The notes beneath the pieces are model-generated. The model worked only from the letters and a program-made list of their open reading frames with translations. It did not search any database and had not been told where the DNA came from. A stretch of 64,000 nt of DNA from Paraburkholderia humisilvae. GTDB taxonomy: Bacteria; Pseudomonadota; Gammaproteobacteria; Burkholderiales; Burkholderiaceae. The DNA lies in the NCBI RefSeq assembly GCF_902859855.1, contig NZ_CADIKH010000027.1, positions 39,102 to 103,101 of the forward strand, written 5' to 3'. The translations under genes were made by a program, and so were the position numbers. This document shows positions 51,738-61,664 of this stretch, in pieces (within the stretch, counting starts at the first letter, position 1; each line of letters opens with the position of its first letter).

Positions 51738-52913
51738 ATGGATCTGGACTTCTGGTGGCTGCTCGTCATTCCCGTCGCATTTGCGTTCGGCTGGATTGCC
51801 GCGCGTTACGACCTCAAGGCGCTGTTGTCTGAAAGCGCCAATCTGCCGCGTTCGTATTTTCGCGGCCTGAACTTTCTGTTGAACGAACAACCGGACCAGG
51901 CCATCGATGCGTTTATCGAGGTGGTCAAGCTTGACCCGGAGACGATCGAACTGCATTTCGCGCTGGGCAACCTGTTCCGTCGTCGTGGCGAGACGGACCG
52001 TGCCATCCGGGTCCATCAGAATTTGCTGGGCCGCTCGGATCTGCCGGTTACCGAGCGCGATCATGCGCTTTACGAACTGGGTCAGGATTTCCTGAAGGCG
52101 GGTCTGCTCGACCGCGCCGAAGAAACCTTCCGCATGTTGCAGACGGGCGACCGCGCACTCGGTGCGCAGCGCGCGCTGCTCACGATCTACGAGATCGAAA
52201 AGGACTGGCACAAGTCGATCGACACCGCGCAGCGCCTCGAAACGATGGGCGCGGCGTCCCTTGAGAAGGAGATCGCACAGTTTCACTGCGAGCTCGCGCA
52301 GGAAGCGCTGCAGCAGAAGAAACCAGACGAAGCGCAACGCCAGCTCAACCTCGCGCTGAAGGCGAACGTGCAGAACGTGCGCGCAACGATCCTGTCCGGC
52401 GACGTTGACGCGGCGGCCGGCGCATATGAACAGGCGATCGCGCAATGGCGCCGTGTCGAGGCGCAGAACCCGGCGTATTTGCCGCTCGTCGCCGAGAAAA
52501 TGATGAAGGCGTACGAAGCGCTGTGCCGCCAGGAAGAAGGCGCGGACCTGCTGACGCAGTGGGTCGACGACTATCCTTCGAACGATCTGCTCGATGTCGG
52601 TTACCAGCATGTCGCAGCGTTGCGCGGCCTCGACGCGGCGCATGCGCTCGCCCGCACGCAGATGCAGAAGTCGCCGAATGTCGCCGGTATGATGCGGCTG
52701 CTCGAAGCGCAGCAGGCAACGGCCGAAGAGCCGCGCCGCAGCGAGCTCGAACTGATGCGCGCGCTGATCCGCCAGCGCACCAAAAATCTGCCACGGTATA
52801 CGTGCCAGAATTGCGGCTTCAGGGCGCGGCTTTTCTACTGGCAGTGCCCGGGTTGCAGCGGCTGGGAGACGTATGCGCCGCGCCGGGTCGAACCGATTAC
52901 CGCGTCGAATTGA
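51738..52913 (+). CDS. lapB: lipopolysaccharide assembly protein LapB
   Basis: A 391-residue protein: an N-terminal membrane anchor (WWLLVIPVAFAFGWIAARYD), TPR repeats through the middle and a C-terminal rubredoxin-like domain with four cysteines (CQNC, Cys356/359; CPGC, Cys370/373). LapB (YciM) recruits FtsH to degrade LpxC and balances LPS with phospholipid. The ATG at 51738 puts the membrane helix first; the frame opens 17 codons upstream. Confidence 0.93.
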   Translation: MDLDFWWLLVIPVAFAFGWIAARYDLKALLSESANLPRSYFRGLNFLLNEQPDQAIDAFIEVVKLDPETIELHFALGNLFRRRGETDRAIRVHQNLLGRSDLPVTERDHALYELGQDFLKAGLLDRAEETFRMLQTGDRALGAQRALLTIYEIEKDWHKSIDTAQRLETMGAASLEKEIAQFHCELAQEALQQKKPDEAQRQLNLALKANVQNVRATILSGDVDAAAGAYEQAIAQWRRVEAQNPAYLPLVAEKMMKAYEALCRQEEGADLLTQWVDDYPSNDLLDVGYQHVAALRGLDAAHALARTQMQKSPNVAGMMRLLEAQQATAEEPRRSELELMRALIRQRTKNLPRYTCQNCGFRARLFYWQCPGCSGWETYAPRRVEPITASN

Positions 52914-53095
52914 GCGCGCGGCGGCGGCCGCGGCGGCCGTGACGATTGGCCCATCGGCCTGCCGGCATTCAGCGTCATGGATGGCAAACAGAAATAGCAA
53001 ACAGAAAACCGCATCAGCATCACAGCATCACCTGATGAAATCGCGCTCCGGCCTGCCGCCGGATGCGCTCACCGGACCCAACTACCGGAAAGCGT

Positions 53096-54511
53096 ATGAA
53101 AGTCACCATCATCGGCACGGGTTATGTCGGCCTTGTCACAGGCGCGTGTCTCGCGGAGATCGGCAACGATGTGTTTTGTCTCGACGTCGATCCGCGCAAG
53201 ATCGACATCCTGAACAGCGGGGGCGTGCCGATCCACGAGCCGGGTTTGCAGGAAATCATCGCGCGCACGCGCGCAGCAGGGCGGATCACGTTCTCGACCG
53301 ACGTCGAAGCGAGCGTGCGCCATGGTGACATCCAGTTCATCGCGGTCGGCACGCCGCCGGACGAGGACGGCTCGGCGGATCTGCAATACGTGCTTGAAGC
53401 GGCGCGCAATATCGGCCGCCATATGGACGGCTTCAAGGTGATCGTCGACAAGTCGACGGTGCCGGTCGGCACCGCGGCACGCGTGCGCGAAGTGGTCGGC
53501 GAGCAGTTGTCCGCGCGCGGTCTTGCGGGCAGCCTGCAGCACGCGTTCTCGATCGTGTCGAACCCGGAATTCCTGAAGGAAGGCGCGGCCGTCGACGATT
53601 TCATGCGCCCCGACCGCATCGTGATCGGCAGCGACGACGACGTGCCCGGCGAAAAGGCGCGCGAGCTGATGAAGCGGCTCTACGCGCCGTTCAACCGGAA
53701 CCACGAGCGCACGATGTACATGGACGTGCGCTCGGCCGAATTCACGAAATACGCGGCCAACGCGATGCTGGCGACGCGCATCTCGTTCATGAACGAGATG
53801 GCGAATCTCGCGGAACGGGTCGGCGCCGATATCGACGCGGTGCGGCGCGGCATCGGCTCGGATCCGCGCATCGGCTATCACTTTCTGTATGCGGGCGTCG
53901 GCTACGGCGGCTCGTGCTTTCCGAAAGACGTGCAGGCGCTGATCCGCACCGGCAGCGAGTCGGGTCACAATCTGCGCATTCTTGAAGCAGTCGAAGCGGT
54001 GAATCACGAGCAGAAGGCAGTGCTCGTGCGCAAGATCACGCAGACGCTCGGCGACGATCTGACCGGCCGCACCTTCGCGGTCTGGGGCCTTGCGTTCAAG
54101 CCGAATACCGACGACATGCGCGAAGCGTCGAGCCGCCGGCTGATCGCAGCGCTGCTCGCCCGCGGCGCGACCGTGCGCGCGTACGATCCGGTCGCGGTCG
54201 ACGAAGCGCGCCGCGTGCTCGCGATCGATCTGCATGATGTACCGGAGCACCTGAAGCGTCTGCAATTCGTCGGTACGCAGGACGAAGCGCTGACGGGCGC
54301 GGACGCCCTCGTGATCGTGACCGAGTGGAAAGAGTTCAAGAGCCCGGATTTCGTGCATCTGAAAGCGGCGCTGAAGTCGCCGTTGATCTTCGACGGCCGC
54401 AATCTGTATGAACCGGACGCGATGACCGAGCTCGGCATCGACTACCACTCGATTGGACGCCCTTATGTCGCAGCAACCGAACTTACAACCGACGGCGCCC
54501 GCCGTGCGTGA
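53096..54511 (+). CDS. ugd: UDP-glucose 6-dehydrogenase
   Basis: A 471-residue NAD enzyme making UDP-glucuronate. The N-terminal IIGTGYVGLVTGACLAEIG (about 5–23) binds NAD, IVSNPEFLKEGAAVDDF binds substrate, and the catalytic Cys274 is in GVGYGGSCFPKD. UDP-glucuronate is the precursor of the Ara4N lipid A modification and of exopolysaccharide. Its 3' end overlaps hldA by 47 nt. Confidence 0.94.
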   Translation: MKVTIIGTGYVGLVTGACLAEIGNDVFCLDVDPRKIDILNSGGVPIHEPGLQEIIARTRAAGRITFSTDVEASVRHGDIQFIAVGTPPDEDGSADLQYVLEAARNIGRHMDGFKVIVDKSTVPVGTAARVREVVGEQLSARGLAGSLQHAFSIVSNPEFLKEGAAVDDFMRPDRIVIGSDDDVPGEKARELMKRLYAPFNRNHERTMYMDVRSAEFTKYAANAMLATRISFMNEMANLAERVGADIDAVRRGIGSDPRIGYHFLYAGVGYGGSCFPKDVQALIRTGSESGHNLRILEAVEAVNHEQKAVLVRKITQTLGDDLTGRTFAVWGLAFKPNTDDMREASSRRLIAALLARGATVRAYDPVAVDEARRVLAIDLHDVPEHLKRLQFVGTQDEALTGADALVIVTEWKEFKSPDFVHLKAALKSPLIFDGRNLYEPDAMTELGIDYHSIGRPYVAATELTTDGARRA

Positions 54512-55484
54512 TTCCATCCTCGATACCGCGACGCCGGTGCCCGAAGCAGGCGTGGTGCCGCGCGAGCAGCTCGCGCGGGCGCGCGTGCTGGTGGTCGGCG
54601 ATGTGATGCTCGATCGCTACTGGTTCGGCGACGTGAACCGCATCTCGCCGGAAGCGCCGGTGCCGGTCGTGCATGTGCAGCGGCAGGAAGACCGCCTGGG
54701 CGGCGCGGCGAACGTCGCGCGCAATGCCGCGGCACTGGGCGCGAAGGCGGGCCTGTTGTGCGTGGTCGGACACGACGAGCCCGGCGAGCGGATCGTGCAA
54801 CTGCTCGGCGACAGCGGGGTTGACCCGTATCTCGAGCGTGATCCCGCTTTGCCGACCACCATCAAGCTGCGCGTGCTGTCGCGCCAGCAGCAGCTGCTGC
54901 GTGTCGACTTCGAGAATCTGCCGGCGCATGAAGCGCTGCTCGCGGGTCTCGCCCGCTTCGATGCGCTGCTGCCCGGGCACGACGTGATCCTGATGTCCGA
55001 TTACGCGAAGGGCGGCCTGACGCACGTGACGAAGATGATGGAAAAGGCGCGCGCAGTCGGCAAGCCGGTGCTGGTCGACCCGAAGGGCGACGAATGGGAA
55101 CGCTATCGCGGCGCCACGCTGATCACGCCGAACCGTGCGGAACTGCGCGAGGTGGTGGGCCAGTGGAAATCGGAAGCGGACCTGCTTGTGCGCGTGACGA
55201 AACTGCGCGCTGAACTCGACATCGCCGCGCTGCTGCTGACACGTTCCGAAGAGGGCATGACGCTCTTCACGAACGACGGCGTGCTGCACGCGTCGGCGGT
55301 GGCACGTGAAGTGTATGATGTGTCGGGCGCAGGCGACACCGTGATCGCGACGCTCGCGGTGATGCTCGGCGCGGGCCGGCCGCTCGTCGAAGCCGTATCG
55401 CTCGCGAATCGCGCAGCGGGCATCGTGGTCGGCAAGCTCGGTACCGCGACAGTCGACTACGACGAACTCTTTCACTCACACTGA
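54465..55484 (+). CDS. hldA: D-glycero-beta-D-manno-heptose-7-phosphate kinase
   Basis: A 339-residue ribokinase-type enzyme corresponding to domain I of HldE (RfaE) without the adenylyltransferase domain; that second activity must be on a separate gene (hldC) elsewhere. Motifs are VVGDVMLDRYWFGDVNRISPEAPVPV and VSGAGDTVIATLAVML (catalytic Asp). It starts at the ATG at 54465 inside ugd (47-nt overlap), so translation is coupled. Confidence 0.92.
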   Translation: MSQQPNLQPTAPAVRDSILDTATPVPEAGVVPREQLARARVLVVGDVMLDRYWFGDVNRISPEAPVPVVHVQRQEDRLGGAANVARNAAALGAKAGLLCVVGHDEPGERIVQLLGDSGVDPYLERDPALPTTIKLRVLSRQQQLLRVDFENLPAHEALLAGLARFDALLPGHDVILMSDYAKGGLTHVTKMMEKARAVGKPVLVDPKGDEWERYRGATLITPNRAELREVVGQWKSEADLLVRVTKLRAELDIAALLLTRSEEGMTLFTNDGVLHASAVAREVYDVSGAGDTVIATLAVMLGAGRPLVEAVSLANRAAGIVVGKLGTATVDYDELFHSH

Positions 55485-55586
55485 TGCCGCGCGCTACCGC
55501 ACACGCCGCGTCGAACCCGACGCGCACGGTGGCGCCCATCCGCTCATCACCATTGCCCCATTGACATTCATCAGGCAGGGACGACC

Positions 55587-56579
55587 ATGACTCTCATCGT
55601 CACCGGCGCGGCCGGCTTTATCGGCAGCAATCTCGTCAAGTCGCTCAACGAGCGCGGCGAACACCGGATCATCGCCGTCGATAACCTGACGCGTGCGGAC
55701 AAGTTCAAGAATCTCACCGACTGCGAAATCGACGACTACCTCGACAAGACCGAGTTCGTCGAACGCTTTGCGCGCGGCGATTTCGGCAAGGTGCGCGCGG
55801 TGTTCCATGAAGGCGCCTGCTCCGACACGATGGAGCACAACGGCCGCTACATGATGGACAACAACTTCCGCTATAGCCGCGCGGTGCTCGATGCGTGTCT
55901 CGCGCAGGGCGTGCAATTCCTGTATGCGTCGTCGGCGGCGACGTACGGCGGGTCGGACCGCTTTGTCGAAGAGCGTGAGTTCGAGCGGCCGCTCAATGTG
56001 TACGGCTATTCGAAGTTTCTGTTCGATCAGGTGATTCGCCGCGTGCTGCCCACCGCGAAATCGCAGATTGCCGGGTTTCGCTATTTCAACGTGTACGGGC
56101 CCCGCGAATCGCACAAGGAGCGGATGGCGTCGGTCGCGTTCCACAACTTCAATCAGTTCCGCGCCGAAGGCAAGGTCAAGCTGTTCGGCGAGTACAACGG
56201 CTACGCGGCCGGCCAGCAAACGCGCGATTTCGTGTCGGTCGAAGATGTCGCGAAGGTGAACCTGTTTTTCTTCGAGCACCCGGAGAAGTCCGGCATCTTC
56301 AACCTCGGCACCGGCCGCGCGCAGCCGTTCAACGATATTGCGTCGTCGGTGGTCAATACGCTGCGCGCGCTGAACCATGAGCCGGCGGTGTCGCTCGCGG
56401 AACTGGTGCAACGCGGGCTGATCGAGTACGTGCCGTTTCCGGACGCGCTGCGCGGCAAGTACCAGTGCTTCACGCAGGCGGACCTCACGAAGCTGCGCGC
56501 AGCCGGCTACGACGCGCCTTTCCTGACCGTGCAGGAAGGGGTCGATCGTTACGTGCGCTGGCTATTCGGCCAGGTGTAA
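55587..56579 (+). CDS. hldD: ADP-L-glycero-D-manno-heptose 6-epimerase
   Basis: A 330-residue extended SDR. It has VTGAAGFIGSNLVKSLNERG at the start, the active-site YGYSKFLFDQ (Tyr/Lys) and FRYFNVYGPRESHK. It epimerises ADP-heptose for the LPS inner core. AGGGA precedes the ATG; the gap to hldA is 102 bp. Confidence 0.95.
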   Translation: MTLIVTGAAGFIGSNLVKSLNERGEHRIIAVDNLTRADKFKNLTDCEIDDYLDKTEFVERFARGDFGKVRAVFHEGACSDTMEHNGRYMMDNNFRYSRAVLDACLAQGVQFLYASSAATYGGSDRFVEEREFERPLNVYGYSKFLFDQVIRRVLPTAKSQIAGFRYFNVYGPRESHKERMASVAFHNFNQFRAEGKVKLFGEYNGYAAGQQTRDFVSVEDVAKVNLFFFEHPEKSGIFNLGTGRAQPFNDIASSVVNTLRALNHEPAVSLAELVQRGLIEYVPFPDALRGKYQCFTQADLTKLRAAGYDAPFLTVQEGVDRYVRWLFGQV

Positions 56580-56686
56580 ATCCTTCGCATACCTCTCTAA
56601 ACTAGCTCCTGCGGTCGGTGATCTTCGCCGGCTGGCAGTTGAAGTCGATTGAGTCAGTTGAGCAAGTCGAGTTAGGGAGGTTTCAC

Positions 56687-57049
56687 ATGCTTCGAAAAAT
56701 TCTGGTTACCGCGGCCATGCTGGCCGCGTTCGGCCACGCGTACGCGGTTGTCGACGTCAACACCGCGAATGAGGAAGCGCTTCGCACGATCAAAGGCATC
56801 GGTCCGGCGAAGGCCAAGTCGATTCTCGATGAGCGCGAAGCGCATGGGCCGTTCAAGGATGGGCCCGATCTCGCGAAGCGCGTCAAGGGTATGGGCGGCC
56901 ACACCGTCGAGCGCCTCCAGGCGGAGGGACTCGCGATCGGCGCTAGCGCGCCGGCTGTCGCTGCTTCTGGCGCGCAGAATGCGGCTTCTGCAAACACGAA
57001 GGTCGCGCCGGCCGGCAAGACCGAAACGGCCGTGGTCGTGAAGAAATAG
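56687..57049 (+). CDS. comEA: ComEA-like helix-hairpin-helix DNA-binding protein
   Basis: A 120-residue exported protein: a signal peptide to GHAYA, then the helix-hairpin-helix domain (VDVNTANEEALRTIKGIGPAKAK, LAKRVKGMGGHTVERLQ), then an Ala/Lys-rich tail. The family binds double-stranded DNA in the periplasm during uptake. GGGAGG supports the ATG at 56687. Confidence 0.88.
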   Translation: MLRKILVTAAMLAAFGHAYAVVDVNTANEEALRTIKGIGPAKAKSILDEREAHGPFKDGPDLAKRVKGMGGHTVERLQAEGLAIGASAPAVAASGAQNAASANTKVAPAGKTETAVVVKK

Positions 57050-57360
57050 CCGTCAGGGCACGCGTGCGGCCGTGATGCACGCGTGCCTCAGCGCCACATT
57101 ATCTGTTTTCTGGTGAGAGCAGACACGCGTCCACTCCTTCAGCTGTCATTTCGGATGACTGGCTCCCGCGGCTTCGGCTGCGGGCTTTTTGCGTCGACGT
57201 CTTGCGTCGACTTTTGCGCCCGCCTTCCTGCACACACTCCTTGCACCGATCAGGCGGGCCGCGAACTTCCGCCCTGTGCCGCGCGCCGGCAGGCTCGCGC
57301 AGCGTGGTTTAGAATCGGTCCATCCCAGTCCCTACGCGCACCATCCGTACGCAACCCGAC
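57050..57360. other. comEA–cysM intergenic region
   Basis: 311 bp without a gene. The comEA terminator is at 57165–57190; the rest is likely the cysM promoter region, with no clear boxes seen. Confidence 0.5.
57165..57190 (+). terminator. intrinsic terminator of comEA
   Basis: A CCCGC-GC / GC-GCGGG stem with a G-U pair and a TTCG tetraloop, then TTTTT. It lies 116 bp after comEA. Confidence 0.8.
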
Positions 57361-58263
57361 ATGACTTACAAAACGATTGAAGACACGATCGGCAACACGC
57401 CACTCGTGCAACTCGTGCGCCTTGTCGACGACGATATCCGTAGCCGCAACAACGTCGTTCTTGGCAAGCTCGAAGGCAACAATCCGGCGGGTTCGGTGAA
57501 AGACAGGCCGGCGCTGTCGATGATCAGAAAAGCGGAGGCGCGCGGTCGCATCAAGCAGGGTGATACGCTGATCGAAGCGACGAGCGGCAATACCGGTATC
57601 GCGCTGGCGATGGCCGCGGCGATGCGCGGTTACAAGATGCTGTTGATCATGCCGGAAGACCTGTCGCTCGAGCGCAGGCAAAGCATGGCGGCGTACGGCG
57701 CGGAAATCCTGCTGACGCCGCAGACCGGTGGCATGGAGTACGCACGCGATCTCGCCGAACAGATGCAGCGCGAGGGCAAGGGCATCATCCTCGACCAGTT
57801 TGGCAATCCTGACAATCCGCTTGCCCACTACGAAGGGACAGGTCCGGAAATATGGCGCGATACCGAGGGACGCATCACGCACTTCGTGTCCGCGATGGGC
57901 ACGACCGGCACGATCATGGGTGTGTCGCAGTATCTGAAGGAACAGAATCCGAAAGTCGAGATTGTCGGTGCGCAGCCTGAAGAGGGTTCGCGCATTCCGG
58001 GTATCCGCAAATGGCCGGAAGCGTATCTGCCGAAAATTTTCGATCGCAGCCGCGTCGATCGCGTTGAGAACGTAAGCCAGGCTGCGTCTGAATCGACGGC
58101 GCGCCGGATGGCGGCCGTCGAAGGTATCTTTTGCGGGATCTCGTCAGGCGGTGCGTGCGAAGTTGCGCTGCGCATTGCGCGGCAGGTCGAGAACGCGACA
58201 ATCGTATTTATTGTCTGCGATCGCGGTGACCGTTATCTGTCGACGGGCGTATTTCCCGCCTGA
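57361..58263 (+). CDS. cysM: cysteine synthase B (O-acetylserine sulfhydrylase)
   Basis: A 300-residue PLP enzyme making cysteine from O-acetylserine and sulfide or thiosulfate. PLP Lys47 is in NPAGSVKDRPA, the substrate loop is EATSGNTGIALAMAAA, and SAMGTTGTIMGVSQYL binds the phosphate. The Arg-rich RPALSMI after the Lys fits CysM rather than CysK. It ends in a strong shared terminator. Confidence 0.93.
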   Translation: MTYKTIEDTIGNTPLVQLVRLVDDDIRSRNNVVLGKLEGNNPAGSVKDRPALSMIRKAEARGRIKQGDTLIEATSGNTGIALAMAAAMRGYKMLLIMPEDLSLERRQSMAAYGAEILLTPQTGGMEYARDLAEQMQREGKGIILDQFGNPDNPLAHYEGTGPEIWRDTEGRITHFVSAMGTTGTIMGVSQYLKEQNPKVEIVGAQPEEGSRIPGIRKWPEAYLPKIFDRSRVDRVENVSQAASESTARRMAAVEGIFCGISSGGACEVALRIARQVENATIVFIVCDRGDRYLSTGVFPA

Positions 58264-58296
58264 GTCGTCGACTTGGGGTATCGATCAAGTCGGCTG

Positions 58297-58333
58297 AAAA
58301 AATGCCTGCAGCGAGGTCGCTGCAGGCTTTTTT
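58297..58333. terminator. bidirectional terminator between cysM and mltB
   Basis: A perfect 10-bp stem GCCTGCAGCG / CGCTGCAGGC with an AGGT loop. It is flanked by six A (58297–58302) and six T (58328–58333), so it works on both strands. Confidence 0.95.
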
Positions 58334-58382
58334 CATTGACCGCGCCAGCCAGGCCGCGCGGCGCGCCCGTGGCGCGTGAAGG

Positions 58383-59636
58383 TCACTGCACTGCGGGCGC
58401 AGGCGCCGGTGCGCCGATCCCGTTCGAATTCAGATCGCTGGTGGCCGCAAACTGCGATTTGACGCGCTCGCCCAGTTGATAAACCGCAAGTGCGTAGAAA
58501 AAGCTGCGGTTGTAACGCGTCAACACATAGAAGTTCTTGAGCCCCAGCACATACTCGGTCGGACGCCCCGGCGACGGCAGATCGACCACCGTCACGGGGG
58601 TTCCCGCTTCGGCCGCTGTATCCAGCGATGGCTCGTTCATCAGCATGCCGGCACGCAGCAGTTGCTCGAGCGACCAGTGCGGCTCGGGCTGGCCGTTCGC
58701 CGCGGCCTGCGCGATGCCCAGACTGCCGACATCCGACGCGATATTCCACACCACGGGCCGGCCCGTTTCCCAGCCGTTCTGCTTCAGATAATTCGCGACA
58801 CTGCCGATCGCATCGGCCTGGCTTGTGCGCAGATCGATCGAACCGTCGCCATCGTAGTCGACTGCATACTGGATGATGCTGCTCGGCAGGAACTGTGGAA
58901 TGCCGATCGCGCCGGTGTACGAGCCGAGCACCGATGTCGGATCGATCTGCGAGTCGCGCGTCCAGACGAGAAAGTCTGCGAGATTCTTGCGGAATGTCGT
59001 CTCACGCTCGGCGCGATTTGGCGTGCTCGGGTAGTCGAACGTGAGCGTGGTCAGCGCGTCGAGCACGCGGAAGTTGCCCATATAGCGGCCGTAAATTGTT
59101 TCGACGCCGATGATCCCGACGATCACCTCCGGCGGCACGCCGAACTGCTCGTACGCGCGCTGCAGCGTGGCCTGATTGGCGCGCCAGAATTTCACGCCAG
59201 CATTGATCCGCACCGTGTCGAGAAAGCGCGCCTGGTACGCGCGCCAGTTCTTGACCGCCGGTGTGGGCGCGGGCGTAACCAGCTTGACCGCGGTGGCCGA
59301 ATAGCTGACACGTGAAAACAGGTCATGCAGCATCGCCGGGTCGAAGTCGTAGCGCGCCACCATTTCGTTGATGAACGCGTCCACGTCGCCGTTGTTCGCG
59401 TAGCGCTGCGGGATGATCTCTTCCTCGAACGTCTGTCCTTGCTGCACCGGCGGCTGCGGCTGCGCTTGCGCGATGGTGAGGCGCGGTCTCTGCGACGGGC
59501 TTGCCGCGGGCGTTTGCGCTGCGGCCAGGCCGGCTCCCGCGAACATGCACGATGCGACGATGGATAGTGCGGCGAGGACGCTGGTGCGTAGCCGGTATCG
59601 TGCGAGCAGAGCGGGCAGGGCAGGCTTATCGGTCAT
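58383..59636 (-). CDS. mltB: lytic murein transglycosylase B
   Basis: A 417-residue peptidoglycan-cleaving enzyme. The signal part ends with a lipobox-like VASC (Cys30), as in E. coli MltB, followed by a Gln/Pro linker. The catalytic Glu179 is in GIIGVETIYGRYMG, and DYDGDGSIDL is the EF-hand-like calcium site of Slt35. It cuts glycan strands to give 1,6-anhydro ends. It is convergent with cysM. Confidence 0.93.
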   Translation of the reverse strand: MTDKPALPALLARYRLRTSVLAALSIVASCMFAGAGLAAAQTPAASPSQRPRLTIAQAQPQPPVQQGQTFEEEIIPQRYANNGDVDAFINEMVARYDFDPAMLHDLFSRVSYSATAVKLVTPAPTPAVKNWRAYQARFLDTVRINAGVKFWRANQATLQRAYEQFGVPPEVIVGIIGVETIYGRYMGNFRVLDALTTLTFDYPSTPNRAERETTFRKNLADFLVWTRDSQIDPTSVLGSYTGAIGIPQFLPSSIIQYAVDYDGDGSIDLRTSQADAIGSVANYLKQNGWETGRPVVWNIASDVGSLGIAQAAANGQPEPHWSLEQLLRAGMLMNEPSLDTAAEAGTPVTVVDLPSPGRPTEYVLGLKNFYVLTRYNRSFFYALAVYQLGERVKSQFAATSDLNSNGIGAPAPAPAVQ

Positions 59637-59849
59637 AAGGTCGAGGTGTGCGATGCGGATTTGACAGATCAGTGACGAAGCATGCGTGGATGCACGAATG
59701 TGTGCGAAAGCGATCCGGGGCAGTATACCCGACGATGGTCAGGCAAAATCATGCAAGAGCATTGCGGCAAGCGGCCCGATTGGCGGCTGTGGTAACTTGG
59801 TCATAGGCGGCGCCGCGTGGCGTCGCGGCGCGTTACAGGGCAACGACTC

Positions 59850-60773
59850 ATGGCAACTGGTTTCTATACCCATGCGGACTGTCTGCGGCACGAGATGGGG
59901 AACTGGCATCCGGAATGTCCGGCGCGGCTGCAGGCGATCGAAGATCAACTGATTGCAGGCCGTATCGACGCGTTGATCGAGCGCGAGTCGCCGCCGCTGG
60001 TCGATGAAGCGGATCTGCTGCGGGTTCATACGCAGGCGCATATCGACCATATCCGCCGCGCTGCGCCAACCGAAGGCTATGCGGCGATCGACCCGGACAC
60101 GTCAATGAACCCGCATTCGCTGCAGGCGGCGTTGCGTGCGGCGGGCGCGGCGGTCGCGGCCACCGATGCAGTCATCGCCGGCCGTTTTGACAACGCGTTC
60201 TGCAGCGTGCGGCCGCCCGGACACCATGCGGAGCCGGCTCGGGCGATGGGCTTCTGCTTTTTCAATAATGTCGCGATCGCGGCGCGCCATGCGCTCGATG
60301 TGCATGGGCTTGAGCGGGTCGCCGTCATCGATTTCGATGTGCATCACGGCAACGGCACCGAAGCGGCGTTTTCGGGTGACCCGCGCGTGCTGATGTGCAG
60401 CATCTTTCAACATCCGTTCTATCCGTACAGCGGCACCGAGAACCAGGCGAAGAACATGGTCAACGTGCCGATCGCGGCCCGCTCGAAAGGCGATGTGGTG
60501 CGCGAGGCGGTCGATCTGCTGTGGTTGCCGCGGCTACACGAGTTCAAGCCGCAGATGCTGTTCGTGTCGGCGGGGTTCGACGCGCATCGCGAAGACGATC
60601 TCGGCAACCTGGGGCTCGTCGAGGACGACTACACGTGGCTGACCGAACAGGTTCGCCAGATCGCGGCCCGGTACGCCAACGGGCGTATCGTCAGTTGTCT
60701 CGAAGGCGGGTATAACCTGTCGGCATTGGGGCGCAGCGTCGTCGCGCACGTGAAGGCGCTCGCCGGACTGTGA
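59850..60773 (+). CDS. histone deacetylase family protein
   Basis: A 307-residue zinc hydrolase of the HDAC/acetylpolyamine-amidohydrolase superfamily. Motifs are VRPPGHHAEPARAMGFC (active-site His pair), DFDVHHGNGTEAAF (zinc ligands) and VSAGFDAHREDDLG. In bacteria such enzymes remove acetyl groups from polyamines or proteins; the substrate here is unknown. The ATG at 59850 has AGGG upstream. It is 48 bp before the next gene. Confidence 0.88.
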   Translation: MATGFYTHADCLRHEMGNWHPECPARLQAIEDQLIAGRIDALIERESPPLVDEADLLRVHTQAHIDHIRRAAPTEGYAAIDPDTSMNPHSLQAALRAAGAAVAATDAVIAGRFDNAFCSVRPPGHHAEPARAMGFCFFNNVAIAARHALDVHGLERVAVIDFDVHHGNGTEAAFSGDPRVLMCSIFQHPFYPYSGTENQAKNMVNVPIAARSKGDVVREAVDLLWLPRLHEFKPQMLFVSAGFDAHREDDLGNLGLVEDDYTWLTEQVRQIAARYANGRIVSCLEGGYNLSALGRSVVAHVKALAGL

Positions 60774-60784
60774 GCCGCGGGTGC

Positions 60785-60808
60785 GTATGCATCCCGGTGC
60801 ATGCATAC
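60785..60808. repeat. inverted repeat before the enoyl-CoA hydratase gene
   Basis: GTATGCAT (60785–60792) and ATGCATAC (60801–60808) are perfect 8-bp arms with a CCCGGTGC spacer. It lies just before the ribosome site (GGAGG) of the next gene, so it could be an operator or a translational hairpin. Confidence 0.5.
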
Positions 60809-60821
60809 CACGGAGGCCATC

Positions 60822-61664
60822 ATGAGCGCGCAGCTTCAGCCGCAGTCGCATGCTCACCCGGCAGGCGCGACGGCGCCCGAGTCCGGCCCACTCGTCGAGG
60901 TCACGTACGATGCGTTCGGCACACCCGGCGTCGTGCGGTTGACGCTGAACCGGCCCGCGGCATTCAATGCGCTGTCCGAGGCGCTGCTCGATGCACTGCA
61001 TACGCAACTGACCGCGCTTGAAACGTCCGATGCGCGCGTCGTCGTGCTCGCGGGGGCGGGCCGCGCATTTTGCGCGGGCCACGATCTGAACGAAATGCGC
61101 GCGACGCCTTCGCTCGAGTACTACCAGGCCCTGTTCGCACGTTGCACGAAGATGATGCTTGCGATCCGGCGGCTGCCGCAGCCGGTGATCGCGCGCGTGC
61201 ACGGCGTGGCGACCGCGGCGGGCTGTCAACTGGTCGCGATGTGCGACCTCGCGGTGGCCGCCGACACCGCGCGCTTTGCGACATCGGGCGTCAACCTTGG
61301 CCTCTTCTGTTCGACGCCGTCGGTGCCGCTGTCGCGCAATCTGTTGCCGAAGGCCGCGCTTGAGATGCTGTTGACCGGCGAATTTATCGATGCGCTGGCC
61401 GCGAGGCGGCAAGGCCTCATCAATCGCGTCGTACCGCTCGATGGGCTCGACGCGGAAATCGCCGCGCTTGCCAGCAGCATCTGCGCGAAGCCGCGCGATG
61501 CGGTCAGTGCGGGTAAGGCGCTGTTCTATCGTCAGCTCGAGATGGGCGCCGAGGCCGCCTATCAGCTCGCTGGCCAGACCATGGCGTGCAACATGATGAA
61601 GGACTCGGCGCTCGAGGGCGTACAGGCATTTGTCGACAAGCGGCCGCCGGACTGGCGCCGCTAG
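60822..61664 (+). CDS. enoyl-CoA hydratase/isomerase family protein
   Basis: A 280-residue crotonase-fold protein. The oxyanion-hole motifs are AGAGRAFCAGHDLNEM and GVATAAGCQLVAMCDLAVA. The catalytic glutamates of classical hydratases are not obvious: the position after the second oxyanion loop reads STPSVPLSRNL instead of GGTQRL. It resembles the ECHDC3 group. GGAGG supports the ATG at 60822. The true substrate is unknown. Confidence 0.85.
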   Translation: MSAQLQPQSHAHPAGATAPESGPLVEVTYDAFGTPGVVRLTLNRPAAFNALSEALLDALHTQLTALETSDARVVVLAGAGRAFCAGHDLNEMRATPSLEYYQALFARCTKMMLAIRRLPQPVIARVHGVATAAGCQLVAMCDLAVAADTARFATSGVNLGLFCSTPSVPLSRNLLPKAALEMLLTGEFIDALAARRQGLINRVVPLDGLDAEIAALASSICAKPRDAVSAGKALFYRQLEMGAEAAYQLAGQTMACNMMKDSALEGVQAFVDKRPPDWRR

